Shown: positions 8,775-18,509, numbered from the stretch's first letter. The stretch is 64,000 nucleotides of DNA from Algibacter miyuki (GCF_042427745.1 NZ_JBHMFA010000005.1); one strand, 5' to 3'. Made by a program: numbers and translations. The notes: generated by a model from the letters alone, not told the origin.

Positions 8775-11375
8775 TTATTTTGATGTAATGTATTGATTTA
8801 CCAAGGCACTTTCAAGCGTTTTCCCTTGTGTTGTAATAAATGCTTTAATAGTATAATTTGAGTTTGTTTTTACTTTTGAAAGCGGAATAAAAGCCTGAAA
8901 CTGTTTATTTTCATCCGGTCGGCGTGTACCTTCAATTTTAATATCCTCAACATTCAAGTAAGATACATTATTGATTATGATACCAATAGCATCCTTTGAA
9001 CTTATTTGAATTTTATTCAATTTGACCTTAACTAAATAACCGTCTTCCTTTGTTTCAACTACCTGAATAGTGATTTTACCATTGCTTTCTGCCGAAAAAG
9101 CTGTCGCAATATTTGGATAAAAGTTACTTTCTCCTGCATCGGTTAATCCTTTTACGGTGTAGTAATATTGTTTTCCATTTGAAATATTACGATCTACAAA
9201 AATCGTGTCTTTTACAGCTGTTGCAATTTTTGTAAACTCATGAAGTTTGTCTCCTCGATAAACGTTATAACTCGTTTCTTTTGACACATTTTCTTGACTG
9301 TGCCACTTTACTTCAATAGTATTTTCTGACTGCTTTATGGCAGAAATATTTCTTGGACTATATGGTACTTTTGATGATACTCTAACATTTTCCTTATCGG
9401 AAGCTTCGCCGCTACCCAGACCATTGTAGGCTGAAACTGTAAATTGATAATCTGTTTCATCCTTAAAGCCTTCCAAACGATAACCGAAAACATTATCGGC
9501 ATCTATACTTACTTGTTTTCCGTTCTCGTTTCTATAATTTATGGTGTAACCTTTGGCATTTGCAACACTTTTCCAAAAAAGCGTTACGGTATCATCACGT
9601 CTTGAAACCTTGAATATTTCTGGCTTTTCAGGTTTACTGAAACTTACTGAAACCAGTTCCGATATCGGACTTTCAATAGCATCATTTAACGCTTGAATTT
9701 TAAAATAATAAGATTTTCCAAACTGAACATCTTCAATTAGAACCTCATTTTTATTTTTTACAACAACCGATTGATCTAAGCTTGAAGCTTCGGTGCCATA
9801 AAACACTTTGTAAGACGTTGCCATACTAACTGACCCCCATTGTAATTTCACACCCGATTGTTCAATACTAGCTTTGTATATCGTGGGCTTTGTTAAAGCA
9901 CTAGAATTAGTTTTCCATTTACTTACAGAAACACTAAAAGGCCGCACTGTAATTAGTCCGTTTTTAAATTCTGTTTCCTGAATATCCGGATTTCTTGTTT
10001 TTAAAACATCGGCAGCAATGTAACTTGTATATAATGTTTCATTTAACGATTCGCCATTCACCTTCACTTGAAATTGATTAGATTCCCCGCTTCTATTAGT
10101 TATTACCAAATAATTAAAACCGTTATTTCCCTTGTATGTTTGCACAAACATGCCATTAGCCGTTGTGTTTTTTAAACCGGGTACCTGAACCATTTTTGAG
10201 ATATCCGTTTTATATAAGAAATTTGAGTTATTCGTCGCCTCGTGATATATTTTTAAAGTTTTCCCTTCAATATCTCTATGAATTCCGGTAACAATAGTAT
10301 CTGTATCTATTTGTTGATTGTTTTTAAAGGCTGCTTCTAGCAAATTATTTTTATTAACCAAAGGCACAAACTTATTACTTACCTCGTGTGCCGCAACATA
10401 AGTGGTATTTGTGTGCTGCAACTGGCGCATAATGTATTCTACATTGTAAATACCCGAATAAATACCGTTTAACGGACTATTCCAAACGCCAAATTCGGTG
10501 ATAATCATTGGTACATCTTTCCAAGTATAATCTTCAATTTCCGACATTGCCGCCGGACTTGTTGCTTCTAACAACTTTGTATTGGCACGTTTGTATGCCT
10601 GATCCAACGTTTCTTTTTTTCCGGTATGTGGAGCGTAAGAATGCTTAGAGAACGTGTTCCAATAAGCACCATTTGTTTTTTGAAACTTATTAATTTCTTT
10701 CATAAACGTCCAAACGCCATCCCAAGTGTAATTCAACGCTAATTTAGCGTCTGGTAATACGTGCTGAATAGCCTCGGCGTAAGGTTGCATTTTTGCAGCA
10801 TAATCATAACCGTCATTCCACCAATACCTATTTCTATTTGGCACATAAAAATAAGGTTCGTTGCAAAATTGCCAGGTTTCTACTTTTATATTATTGTTCT
10901 TGCAGAAGCGTGCTAATTCAGTAACCATTTCTGGAGTTTCCGAAAATGCATTAATGGTCACCACTAGTTTTCCGTTGATTTCACTTAACAAATGGTATAA
11001 ATCGGTAATGCGATGCGGCCCTTTAACTTCCACAAAACGATGTCCTTTCAAAAACGGTTTCTGATGGTCGAACATGGCAATATAATCCAAATCGTACTGC
11101 CCGGTTGCACTACTAAAAGCATCACCCATCGTGCCTGAAAAATAACGTAACCAGCCTGGTTTTAGCTCTTTTACTGAAGCCACAAAATCAGGATGTGTAT
11201 AACTCCATACTTTATCGGCGATACGCACATTAAAACCACTAGCTCCATTTTTTATGGCATGCCCATTAGTGGTATCAACGTTAATATACTCTATTTTTTG
11301 AGCATACATTGAAGCGGTTTGCAAAATGCAAACCGCTAAAACCAATGACATGATTTTTATTTTTTTAAAAGCCAT
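8775..11375 (-). CDS. Secreted clan GH-A-like glycoside hydrolase with three fibronectin type III domains
   Basis: 866 residues from the ATG at 11373-11375. The frame stays open upstream, but only this start puts a signal peptide (MAFKKIKIMSLVLAVCILQTASMYAQ) at the N-terminus and avoids overlap with the sulfatase gene. The catalytic part (about 27-500) has GH-A features: Glu173 in TWQFCNEPYF as likely acid/base and Glu294 in IITEFGVWN as likely nucleophile, 121 residues apart, then a beta-sandwich. Residues about 505-790 form three fibronectin type III repeats, followed by about 80 beta-rich residues. I cannot place it in a numbered CAZy family; GH39, GH51, GH79 and GH86 are related alternatives. 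An endo-acting or arabinofuranosidase-like role would fit between sulfatase and beta-galactosidases, but that is inference. Confidence 0.75.
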   Translation of the reverse strand: MAFKKIKIMSLVLAVCILQTASMYAQKIEYINVDTTNGHAIKNGASGFNVRIADKVWSYTHPDFVASVKELKPGWLRYFSGTMGDAFSSATGQYDLDYIAMFDHQKPFLKGHRFVEVKGPHRITDLYHLLSEINGKLVVTINAFSETPEMVTELARFCKNNNIKVETWQFCNEPYFYVPNRNRYWWNDGYDYAAKMQPYAEAIQHVLPDAKLALNYTWDGVWTFMKEINKFQKTNGAYWNTFSKHSYAPHTGKKETLDQAYKRANTKLLEATSPAAMSEIEDYTWKDVPMIITEFGVWNSPLNGIYSGIYNVEYIMRQLQHTNTTYVAAHEVSNKFVPLVNKNNLLEAAFKNNQQIDTDTIVTGIHRDIEGKTLKIYHEATNNSNFLYKTDISKMVQVPGLKNTTANGMFVQTYKGNNGFNYLVITNRSGESNQFQVKVNGESLNETLYTSYIAADVLKTRNPDIQETEFKNGLITVRPFSVSVSKWKTNSSALTKPTIYKASIEQSGVKLQWGSVSMATSYKVFYGTEASSLDQSVVVKNKNEVLIEDVQFGKSYYFKIQALNDAIESPISELVSVSFSKPEKPEIFKVSRRDDTVTLFWKSVANAKGYTINYRNENGKQVSIDADNVFGYRLEGFKDETDYQFTVSAYNGLGSGEASDKENVRVSSKVPYSPRNISAIKQSENTIEVKWHSQENVSKETSYNVYRGDKLHEFTKIATAVKDTIFVDRNISNGKQYYYTVKGLTDAGESNFYPNIATAFSAESNGKITIQVVETKEDGYLVKVKLNKIQISSKDAIGIIINNVSYLNVEDIKIEGTRRPDENKQFQAFIPLSKVKTNSNYTIKAFITTQGKTLESALVNQYITSK

Positions 11376-11436
11376 AACTAAAGTTAAATCGCTAATTAAA
11401 TTTTTATATTTTTTTATTGAAAAAACAAAGCAATGA

Positions 11437-12909
11437 TTAAAATGAAACCTGATCGAATGTAAACACATCAGATGGTGTTCTAGCTTCCTTTAAAATACGC
11501 TCCATATCTTTTATAACCTCAGGGTTTTCTTTAGCTACGTTATTTTGTTCCCCTTCATCAACTGATAAATCGTATAACTCAAATGGTGCATTTGGGTTCT
11601 TAAGCACTTTATATTTTACTGCTTTCCATTTTCCTTTTCTAATCGCTTGACGACCTCCACGTTCATGGAATTCCCAATATAAATATTCGTGTTGTTTTTG
11701 TTCCGAAGCATTATCTAATAAAGTTGGTAAAAACGAAATACCATCTAAGTTTTCTGGCACAGGAATATCTGCAATTTCAGAAAATGTTGGTAATACATCC
11801 CAAAATGCTGAAACTAATTCTGTTTTAGTCCCTGGCTTAATTTTCCCAGGCCATTTTATCATCATAGGCACACGAATTCCGCCTTCGTATAAATCTCTTT
11901 TAACGCCTCTCAATGGTCCGTTACTATTAAAATATTTAGGATCGGCTCCACCTTCTGTATGCGGGCCATTATCCGAAGTAAATACGATAATGGTATTATC
12001 TTCAATACCTAAAGCTTTTACTTTATCCATGATTTCGCCAACTTGGCTGTCCATAATTTCAATCATGGCCACAAAAGCAGCATGAGATTCTGTTTGAGAT
12101 TCATAGTGCCCTAATCTATATTCGGGGCCATCATCTGTACCTTCATATACTTTTTCAGGCGCATATTTACCTCTGTATTTGGCCAAAACTTCTTCTGGAG
12201 CTACCAATTCGGCATGCGGAATAATAGTTGGCACATACATAAAGAACGTGCTATCCTTATAGGTTTCTAAAAACTCAAGGGCTTTTTCTTGAATTAATAC
12301 AGGCGCATACTGTTCTTTTTTATGTCCTGCATTTCCTGTTAAAACAATAGAATCTTGATTAGACCATAAATGATACGGATAATAATTATGCCCTAAACGT
12401 TGGCAATTGTAACCATAAAAAACATCGAAACCTTGATTGTTTGGATCGCCTTCTGAGCCTGGATAACCTAATCCCCATTTACCAAAAGCACCGGTAACAT
12501 AACCACCTTCTTTAAGTGCTTCTGCCATAGTATATGTATCATCTGGAATTGGGTATTGTCCTTCTGGTAATACTTCTTTATTTCCTCTCACCGGCGTATG
12601 CCCTGTGTGCATTCCTGTTAATAAAGCAGAACGTGATGGCGCACATACAGTGTTTCCTGAATAGTGTTGTGTAAACACTAAACCTTGTGACGCTAATTTA
12701 TCAATATGTGGCGTTTTAAATTTTTCTTGACCGAAACTACTTAAATCACCATAGCCTAAATCATCAGCCAGGATATAAATTATATTTGGTTTTTTTTCAG
12801 TTTCATCTGTGATAGTAGCATCGTCTACCGTTTTAGATTTCGATTGCCCACATGAAAACACACATGCTATTAACACCGCAGAAAATAAAATTTGAATACC
12901 TTTTTTCAT
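11437..12909 (-). CDS. Family S1 sulfatase lipoprotein
   Basis: 490 residues. Lipoprotein signal with Cys20 (CVFSCGQ). The formylglycine motif C-x-P-x-R is present as VCAPSRSALLTG, with Cys89 the residue oxidised to formylglycine by a maturase encoded elsewhere. Calcium-binding acidic residues Asp49-Asp50 (ILADDLGYGD) and the second metal motif FTSDNGPHTEGG are present, as is the typical sulfatase C-terminal domain. It removes sulfate esters from a polysaccharide or its fragments; the S1 subfamily and position specificity were not determined. First gene of the minus-strand operon, 61 bp before the next gene, and divergent from the HTCS gene. Confidence 0.94.
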   Translation of the reverse strand: MKKGIQILFSAVLIACVFSCGQSKSKTVDDATITDETEKKPNIIYILADDLGYGDLSSFGQEKFKTPHIDKLASQGLVFTQHYSGNTVCAPSRSALLTGMHTGHTPVRGNKEVLPEGQYPIPDDTYTMAEALKEGGYVTGAFGKWGLGYPGSEGDPNNQGFDVFYGYNCQRLGHNYYPYHLWSNQDSIVLTGNAGHKKEQYAPVLIQEKALEFLETYKDSTFFMYVPTIIPHAELVAPEEVLAKYRGKYAPEKVYEGTDDGPEYRLGHYESQTESHAAFVAMIEIMDSQVGEIMDKVKALGIEDNTIIVFTSDNGPHTEGGADPKYFNSNGPLRGVKRDLYEGGIRVPMMIKWPGKIKPGTKTELVSAFWDVLPTFSEIADIPVPENLDGISFLPTLLDNASEQKQHEYLYWEFHERGGRQAIRKGKWKAVKYKVLKNPNAPFELYDLSVDEGEQNNVAKENPEVIKDMERILKEARTPSDVFTFDQVSF

Positions 12910-12971
12910 CTTAATACATTTAACTTTTTATCTATTTTCAGCAAAACCACTAAAAATTGCTTTAACACTTT

Positions 12972-12979
12972 CAAATATA
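12972..12979 (-). promoter_or_regulatory. Putative -7 box (TATATTTG) of the sulfatase operon promoter
   Basis: The minus strand reads TATATTTG, matching TAnnTTTG, 62 bp before the sulfatase ATG. No clear -33 TTTG is present. The operator-like AATGTTGC begins 41 bp further upstream, the same spacing as at susC. Confidence 0.5.
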
Positions 12980-13019
12980 CCCATTAATTAAAAAATGTTT
13001 TTATTAAAAGCATATCACA

Positions 13020-13068
13020 AATGTTGCAACCTATGCGAAACAAGTAAAACAGGGCAATATGCAACATT
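13020..13068. promoter_or_regulatory. Candidate HTCS operator: 9-bp inverted repeat in the sulfatase/HTCS divergent region
   Basis: AATGTTGCA at 13020-13028 and TGCAACATT at 13060-13068 are perfect inverted copies with centres 40 bp apart. They share AAATGTTGC and GCAACAT with the susC upstream region. The position between two divergent genes would allow control of both the operon and the regulator gene. Confidence 0.5.
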
Positions 13069-13200
13069 AACACCCCTTAATTAAAACATAAACCACCATC
13101 AATGTGCTTATAAAAAGCTGACAAAGAATGAAAAGTTGCGTAAATTGTGATAATATCTCTAAATAATCATACATTCAACATTTTTACTCTATTTGCATAT

Positions 13201-16200
13201 ATGAAACAAAACAACCCGATATCCATTTTTAAGTCTTTCTTGGTTTTATTACTCTTTTGGTTTTATTCAACAGCTTGTTTTGCTCAGTTAAATACTACCG
13301 ATTTTCATGAGTTAGATATTCACGGCGTACTTTTTAACAAAAAGGTTAATGTTTTATTTATGGATAGTTATGGCTATTTATGGATTGGTAGTAATTCTGG
13401 TTTATATAAATATGATGGGCATAATTTAACCACCTATCAATACGATGTTTTCGACAATGAATCGCTCCCAAATAACAGTATAACATCTATAATTGAAGAC
13501 GATTTTAATAATTTATGGATTGGAAGTGAGAGTTTTTTAATTCATTATGATAGAAAGAAAAACACATTTAAGGGATTGCTTAAAAACATTAGAACGGTTG
13601 TAAAACAAAAAACTAGTAACGGTGATATATGGGTAAGTTTACGAAGTATTGGTTTATTAAAAATTCCTGCTTTAGAAGCTATTAGTCAAACCGATTTACC
13701 AACACTTTACACCTCTAAACCTCTAAAAAACTTATATAATACCCGCAACCAAAATATTAATGCATTGGTTGAAGATTCGTTTAATAGATTTTGGATTGCA
13801 TCCAACAAAGGCATTTCTATTTTAAATAAAGACTACTCTATTTCTACTACAAATTTTTCATACAATATTATTGACATCAAGTTATTTGATAACAACAAGC
13901 TATTAGCTATAAGTCAAAAGGATTTATATATTTTAGGTTACAACAAATCGGACCATAACCTAGAAATATTAGAAAGTTATCCCAATATTAATGAGTCCTT
14001 TTCAATAGCATCTAACCTTACCACCACTACCTTAGATGATAAAACAAACGACTTGTGGATTGGATCTACAACAGGCCTTATCAAAGCCACAAGACTCGAT
14101 AACAGCTATCACTTTAATTATTATTCAAAAGATAAGAATGATGAATATCTACCAAACAACCACATCAGTTCAACATTATTTGATAGTTATGGCAATCTAT
14201 GGATTGGATCGCATAAAGGAGTTAACAAATACCTAGGTAGAACATCGCTTTTTGAATACAATCAGGTTTCAAAAAACAACAGTTTAACCTTTGATATAAA
14301 TAGCTTAAATAAGGATAATCTTTTAGTTGGTGCTTTAAATGGCATATATTATTTCAACCCAACAACAAAAGTGTCTACTAAAATTAAAACACCTTTTAAC
14401 GACGTACATTTTATTGCTAAAACTTACGAAAACAACGATCTTTTTATTGCGAATAAATTAAGTTTATACCAATCTAAAAACTACCAACCTGGTGATACTT
14501 CTTTAGATTTAACTAAAATTAAAACTTACGAATTTGCTATAAAACACATAACTCCTATTAGTAAAAATGAATTATGGGTTGCGTTATGGAGCGGTGGTAT
14601 CGATATTATAAATGACAGCCAGCCCTTTTCGGAATTTAAAAAACAAGTACTAGAGAACTTAAAACACCACCACACCTCTACGTTTTTATTAACAAAAGAA
14701 AACAAACTATGGATTGGTACACGTGGAGAAGGCTTATATGTTATCGATTTAACAAATGAGCGTTTTAAGCATTATTTGCCCACTAAAGAAAACGGACTTA
14801 CAGCAAATGCCATTTTAAGTCTGCACGAAGATGAAACCGGAAATATTTGGGTAGGTACGCGTGGTGGCGGTTTAAATATGTACCAAAAAGAACTCGATCA
14901 GTTTAAAAACTTTAAAGAAACCAACTCTTATAGTCCTAAAATTATATCAGCCATTGAAGCCGATTTTAAGGGTAACTTATGGATGAGCACACGAGATGGC
15001 TTAACCATGTTCAACACAAAAACACAAAAATTCATCCCGTTTGGTGTAGAAGATGGCATTAATGAAAATCAGTTTGTATTTAACTCCAGCAGCGCCAATC
15101 CAGAAAAAAACATATTATATTTTGGTTGTTCTGATGGATTTTATAGCGTACACACCAATAAATTAATACCTCAAAACATACTCCCGAATACAGTAATAAC
15201 TAGTTTTTCTACACTTGGAGAAACGGCAAACAATAACTTTAACAGCGCCCATACGTTTAATATAAACTCTGGTTCTCCCATTGTATTACCTTATAACCAA
15301 AACAATATCTCTGTAAATTTCTCATCCTTAGATTTAACAGCTCCCAACAAAAACCAATACGCTTATCAACTAAAGGGTTTAAATAATTACTGGATTTACA
15401 CCAATGCATTTAACCGAAATGCCAACTATAACGACCTCTCTCCAGGCACATACACCTTTATGGTTAAAAGCGCAAATAGCGATGGCGTTTGGAATGAAAC
15501 CCCTTCGGAAGTCACCTTTACCATAGAGCCCCCTATTTGGAAAAGTACTTGGGCTATTTTAACCTATATTTTGCTCGCCATACTCATACTATATATTAGT
15601 TCTATATTAATTAGGCGTTGGTATTTATTAAAGAAAAACTTAGTAAAAGAAACCATCAGCCGAGAAAAGGACAACGAACTGAATAGAATGAAAATGATAT
15701 TTTTTACAGACATTTCTCACGAATTACGCACACCGCTATCCTTAATATTAGGAACCATTGAAAAGGTAGTAAAAGAAAAAAAATTCACACTAAGCCCTTT
15801 AACCAGTCAACGCATTTATAATAATACCCTGAGAATGCATCGACTAATTAATCAAATTATGGATATTCGTAAATTTGACGAAGGAAAATTTAAACTTAAA
15901 ATTTCTAAAAACGACATTGTTCAGGATATCACCACCATTAAGAATGCTTTTAATGATTTTGCTAAAATTTACAGCATCAACTATCATTTCGTTCCAAAAA
16001 CCAAACAAATAAAAGGTTGGTATGATGTAGATTTATTAGAAAAAATACTTTTCAACCTCCTTTCTAACGCTTTTAAATACACTAAAGAACATGGAGAAAT
16101 AACAATATCTTTAGATCTTATAAAACCAACAAACACACTAATTGGAAAACATAAACTAGAGGGAAAACACATTAAATGTAGCGTTCGCGATAATGGCATT

Positions 16201-17322
16201 GGAATTCCTCAAAAAGATTTAGAGTATATTTTCGACCGCTATTATCAAGCAACCAAATCGCAACGCAACCAAATTCCTGGCACTGGTATAGGCATGGAAC
16301 TTGTGCAAAAACTTATTGAACGGCACCACGGCACCATTACTGTTGAAAGTGAAGAGCATGTTTTTACCGAATTCACTTTTTACCTGCCTATTTCTAAAAA
16401 CCAATATTCTAAACACGAACGTAGCGAAACAGGTACACCATTAAAAAGAAATTTCATTAAAAACTCCGAGTATCAAGTTATAGAAGAAGTATCTTCGGAA
16501 TTCACAGCAAATGAAGCCAACCAACCTAAAAAATCAAAAATCCTTATTGTTGAAGATAGTGATGATTTAAGGCAAATGGTCGTGTCTGAACTAAAACCAG
16601 ACTTTAATGTTATTGAAGCCATTAACGGAGTAGATGGTTACAATATGGCCTTAAAAGAAAAACCAGATCTTATTGTTAGCGATATTTTAATGCCTATTGA
16701 AGATGGTATTTCTATGCTAAAACGCATTAAGAAGAACCCTATATTTAACAATATTCCTATTTTTATGCTCACGGCAAAAAACTCTGAAGAATCTAAAATT
16801 GAATGCTTAAGTTTAGGAGCAAACGATTATATAGAAAAACCATTCAGTTTAGAGTTTTTAAAATGGAAAATAAAAAACACATTTAAAACCAGACACGATT
16901 TAAAAGAAAAATATAGCAAACTAATTACTACCGCTCCTGTGGATGTTGAAGTCGATTCTAACGATGAGAAATTCATTAAAAAACTCATTAAAATTATAGA
17001 AGACAACCTCAATAATAACATCCTAAATGTAGAATTTCTAGCTTCGGAAATCGGCATGAGTAGAGCAAATCTTTACCGTAAAGTACAGCAAATTTTGAAT
17101 GATACACCTGTGAATTTTATAAAAACCATAAAACTAAAACGTGCTGCCCAATTACTAAAACAAGATAAAATGTACATCTCGGAAGTAGCGTACATGACAG
17201 GTTTTAACAACCAAAAATATTTCAGCAAATGCTTTAATAAAGAGTATGGTATAAGCCCAACAGCATTCGCCAAACAAAATAAAACATCAGAAAATGTTGA
17301 GGGTAATAAAGAAGATATTTAG
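13201..17322 (+). CDS. Hybrid two-component system regulator (HTCS): sensor kinase, receiver and AraC-type output in one protein
   Basis: 1373 residues from the ATG at 13201, chosen because it begins a signal peptide (MKQNNPISIFKSFLVLLLFW...CFAQ); an in-frame ATG at 13147 would bury it. Periplasmic part: about 14 regulator-propeller repeats (YLWIGSNSGL, NLWIGSHKGV, KLWIGTRGEG, NIWVGTRGGG) and a Y_Y_Y domain (about 690-770). One membrane segment follows near 775-797. Cytoplasmic part: histidine kinase with phospho-acceptor His840 (DISHELRTP), ATPase N, G1 and G2 boxes (NLLSNAFKYT, DNGIGIP, GTGIGMELV), receiver with phospho-acceptor Asp1161 (SDILMP) and Lys in YIEKPF, and a C-terminal AraC-type helix-turn-helix (about 1280-1365). 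HTCS proteins bind an oligosaccharide released by their locus and activate susCD and hydrolase genes. Divergent from the sulfatase operon. Confidence 0.96.
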   Translation: MKQNNPISIFKSFLVLLLFWFYSTACFAQLNTTDFHELDIHGVLFNKKVNVLFMDSYGYLWIGSNSGLYKYDGHNLTTYQYDVFDNESLPNNSITSIIEDDFNNLWIGSESFLIHYDRKKNTFKGLLKNIRTVVKQKTSNGDIWVSLRSIGLLKIPALEAISQTDLPTLYTSKPLKNLYNTRNQNINALVEDSFNRFWIASNKGISILNKDYSISTTNFSYNIIDIKLFDNNKLLAISQKDLYILGYNKSDHNLEILESYPNINESFSIASNLTTTTLDDKTNDLWIGSTTGLIKATRLDNSYHFNYYSKDKNDEYLPNNHISSTLFDSYGNLWIGSHKGVNKYLGRTSLFEYNQVSKNNSLTFDINSLNKDNLLVGALNGIYYFNPTTKVSTKIKTPFNDVHFIAKTYENNDLFIANKLSLYQSKNYQPGDTSLDLTKIKTYEFAIKHITPISKNELWVALWSGGIDIINDSQPFSEFKKQVLENLKHHHTSTFLLTKENKLWIGTRGEGLYVIDLTNERFKHYLPTKENGLTANAILSLHEDETGNIWVGTRGGGLNMYQKELDQFKNFKETNSYSPKIISAIEADFKGNLWMSTRDGLTMFNTKTQKFIPFGVEDGINENQFVFNSSSANPEKNILYFGCSDGFYSVHTNKLIPQNILPNTVITSFSTLGETANNNFNSAHTFNINSGSPIVLPYNQNNISVNFSSLDLTAPNKNQYAYQLKGLNNYWIYTNAFNRNANYNDLSPGTYTFMVKSANSDGVWNETPSEVTFTIEPPIWKSTWAILTYILLAILILYISSILIRRWYLLKKNLVKETISREKDNELNRMKMIFFTDISHELRTPLSLILGTIEKVVKEKKFTLSPLTSQRIYNNTLRMHRLINQIMDIRKFDEGKFKLKISKNDIVQDITTIKNAFNDFAKIYSINYHFVPKTKQIKGWYDVDLLEKILFNLLSNAFKYTKEHGEITISLDLIKPTNTLIGKHKLEGKHIKCSVRDNGIGIPQKDLEYIFDRYYQATKSQRNQIPGTGIGMELVQKLIERHHGTITVESEEHVFTEFTFYLPISKNQYSKHERSETGTPLKRNFIKNSEYQVIEEVSSEFTANEANQPKKSKILIVEDSDDLRQMVVSELKPDFNVIEAINGVDGYNMALKEKPDLIVSDILMPIEDGISMLKRIKKNPIFNNIPIFMLTAKNSEESKIECLSLGANDYIEKPFSLEFLKWKIKNTFKTRHDLKEKYSKLITTAPVDVEVDSNDEKFIKKLIKIIEDNLNNNILNVEFLASEIGMSRANLYRKVQQILNDTPVNFIKTIKLKRAAQLLKQDKMYISEVAYMTGFNNQKYFSKCFNKEYGISPTAFAKQNKTSENVEGNKEDI

Positions 17323-17337
17323 AAACTATCTTTTCGT

Positions 17338-18372
17338 TTAATTTCGGCTTAAAATCGCTTTATTAATTTGTTTAATTAAGCTTGGCCCTTCGTAAATAAA
17401 CCCGGTATAAATTTGAACCAAATCGGCACCAGCATCTATTTTCTCTAGGGCATCTTTAGCAGAATGCACACCGCCAACCCCAATAATTGGAAAGCTTTTA
17501 TCGCTCTTTTCCGATAGATATTTAATAACTTGGGTACTTTTATCTTTAACCGGCTGCCCGCTTAAACCTCCATTACCAATACTTTCTAACAAGGCTTCGG
17601 AAGCTTTTAAACCACTTCTATCCATAGACGTATTGCTAGCTATAACGCCGTCTAAATGCGTTGTTTTTACAAGCTCAATAATTTCGTCTAACTGCGTTTC
17701 ATTTAAATCTGGCGCAATTTTAAGTACTATCGGCTTTTGAGTTTCAAACGTTTTATTCGCTTGTTGTACCGCTCCTATTAATTCTTCTAAATAATCTTTA
17801 TCGTTCAATTTAGCATGCGATCCCACATTCGGGCAACTCACATTAAGCACAAAATAATCGACATAAGGATGCAAACCATTAAAACATTCTAAATAATCTT
17901 TAGTGTAATCTTCTGGTTTTGTATTGGTATTTTTTCCGATATTTCCACCAATAATCAGTTTGCCTTGATTCTTTTTAAGTTGCTCAATAGCCGTTTGCAA
18001 TCCCTCATTATTAAAGCCCATACGGTTAATAATTCCTTGGTCGTCCTTTAATCTAAATAAGCGCTTTTTCGGATTTCCCTCCTGCCCTTTTGGGGTTACC
18101 GTTCCTATTTCAATAAAACCAAAACCGAAATTGGCCAATTCATTATACAACACCGCATTTTTATCAAAACCAGCAGCTAATCCAACGGGGTTTTTAAAGG
18201 TTAAACCGAAAACTTTACGTTCGAGTTTAGCATCTTCAACCACATATAAACTTCGGAATAAACTCTTAAAACCAGGGATTTTAGAAGCAAATTTCACTAA
18301 AGAAAATGTAAAATGGTGAATTTTTTCGGGATCGAATGAAAAAAATATCGGGCGTAGTAATTGTTTATACAT
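17338..18372 (-). CDS. pyrD: Dihydroorotate dehydrogenase, class 2-like (PyrD)
   Basis: 344 residues from the ATG at 18370-18372. A longer frame reaches 18417, but a -7 promoter box lies inside that extension and the family start YKQLLRPIFFSFDPEKIHHF fits the shorter form. Oxidises dihydroorotate to orotate in pyrimidine synthesis. FMN and substrate motifs: NPVGLAAGFDKNA, GFIEIGTVTPKGQEGNP, NRMGFNN, KIAPDL, ASNTS, GGLSGQP, IGVGGV. The N-terminal helix pair is the membrane-binding feature of class 2 enzymes that pass electrons to quinone. Oddity: the catalytic-base position reads Cys180 (NVSCPNV), the residue of class 1 enzymes, rather than the second Ser of NISSPN in E. coli PyrD. Convergent with the HTCS gene, 15 bp apart. 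Confidence 0.94.
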   Translation of the reverse strand: MYKQLLRPIFFSFDPEKIHHFTFSLVKFASKIPGFKSLFRSLYVVEDAKLERKVFGLTFKNPVGLAAGFDKNAVLYNELANFGFGFIEIGTVTPKGQEGNPKKRLFRLKDDQGIINRMGFNNEGLQTAIEQLKKNQGKLIIGGNIGKNTNTKPEDYTKDYLECFNGLHPYVDYFVLNVSCPNVGSHAKLNDKDYLEELIGAVQQANKTFETQKPIVLKIAPDLNETQLDEIIELVKTTHLDGVIASNTSMDRSGLKASEALLESIGNGGLSGQPVKDKSTQVIKYLSEKSDKSFPIIGVGGVHSAKDALEKIDAGADLVQIYTGFIYEGPSLIKQINKAILSRN

Positions 18373-18386
18373 CAGGATTATTTGTG

Positions 18387-18394
18387 CAAAAATA
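18387..18394 (-). promoter_or_regulatory. Putative -7 box (TATTTTTG) of pyrD
   Basis: The minus strand reads TATTTTTG, 14 bp before the chosen pyrD ATG. Its position inside the longer reading frame supports the shorter start. Confidence 0.45.
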
Positions 18395-18501
18395 AGTTTA
18401 ATTAAAAAATTGAACAATTCTAAGACCTGAAAAATTAAATATTCAATGTTTGATGCACATTATTTGAATGAAAACATTCGTTAATTCATGCCTAAAAATC
18501 G

Positions 18502-18509
18502 TATTTTTG
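18502..18509 (+). promoter_or_regulatory. Putative -7 box (TATTTTTG) of pepT
   Basis: TATTTTTG matches TAnnTTTG, 56 bp before the pepT ATG. No convincing -33 element. Confidence 0.4.
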
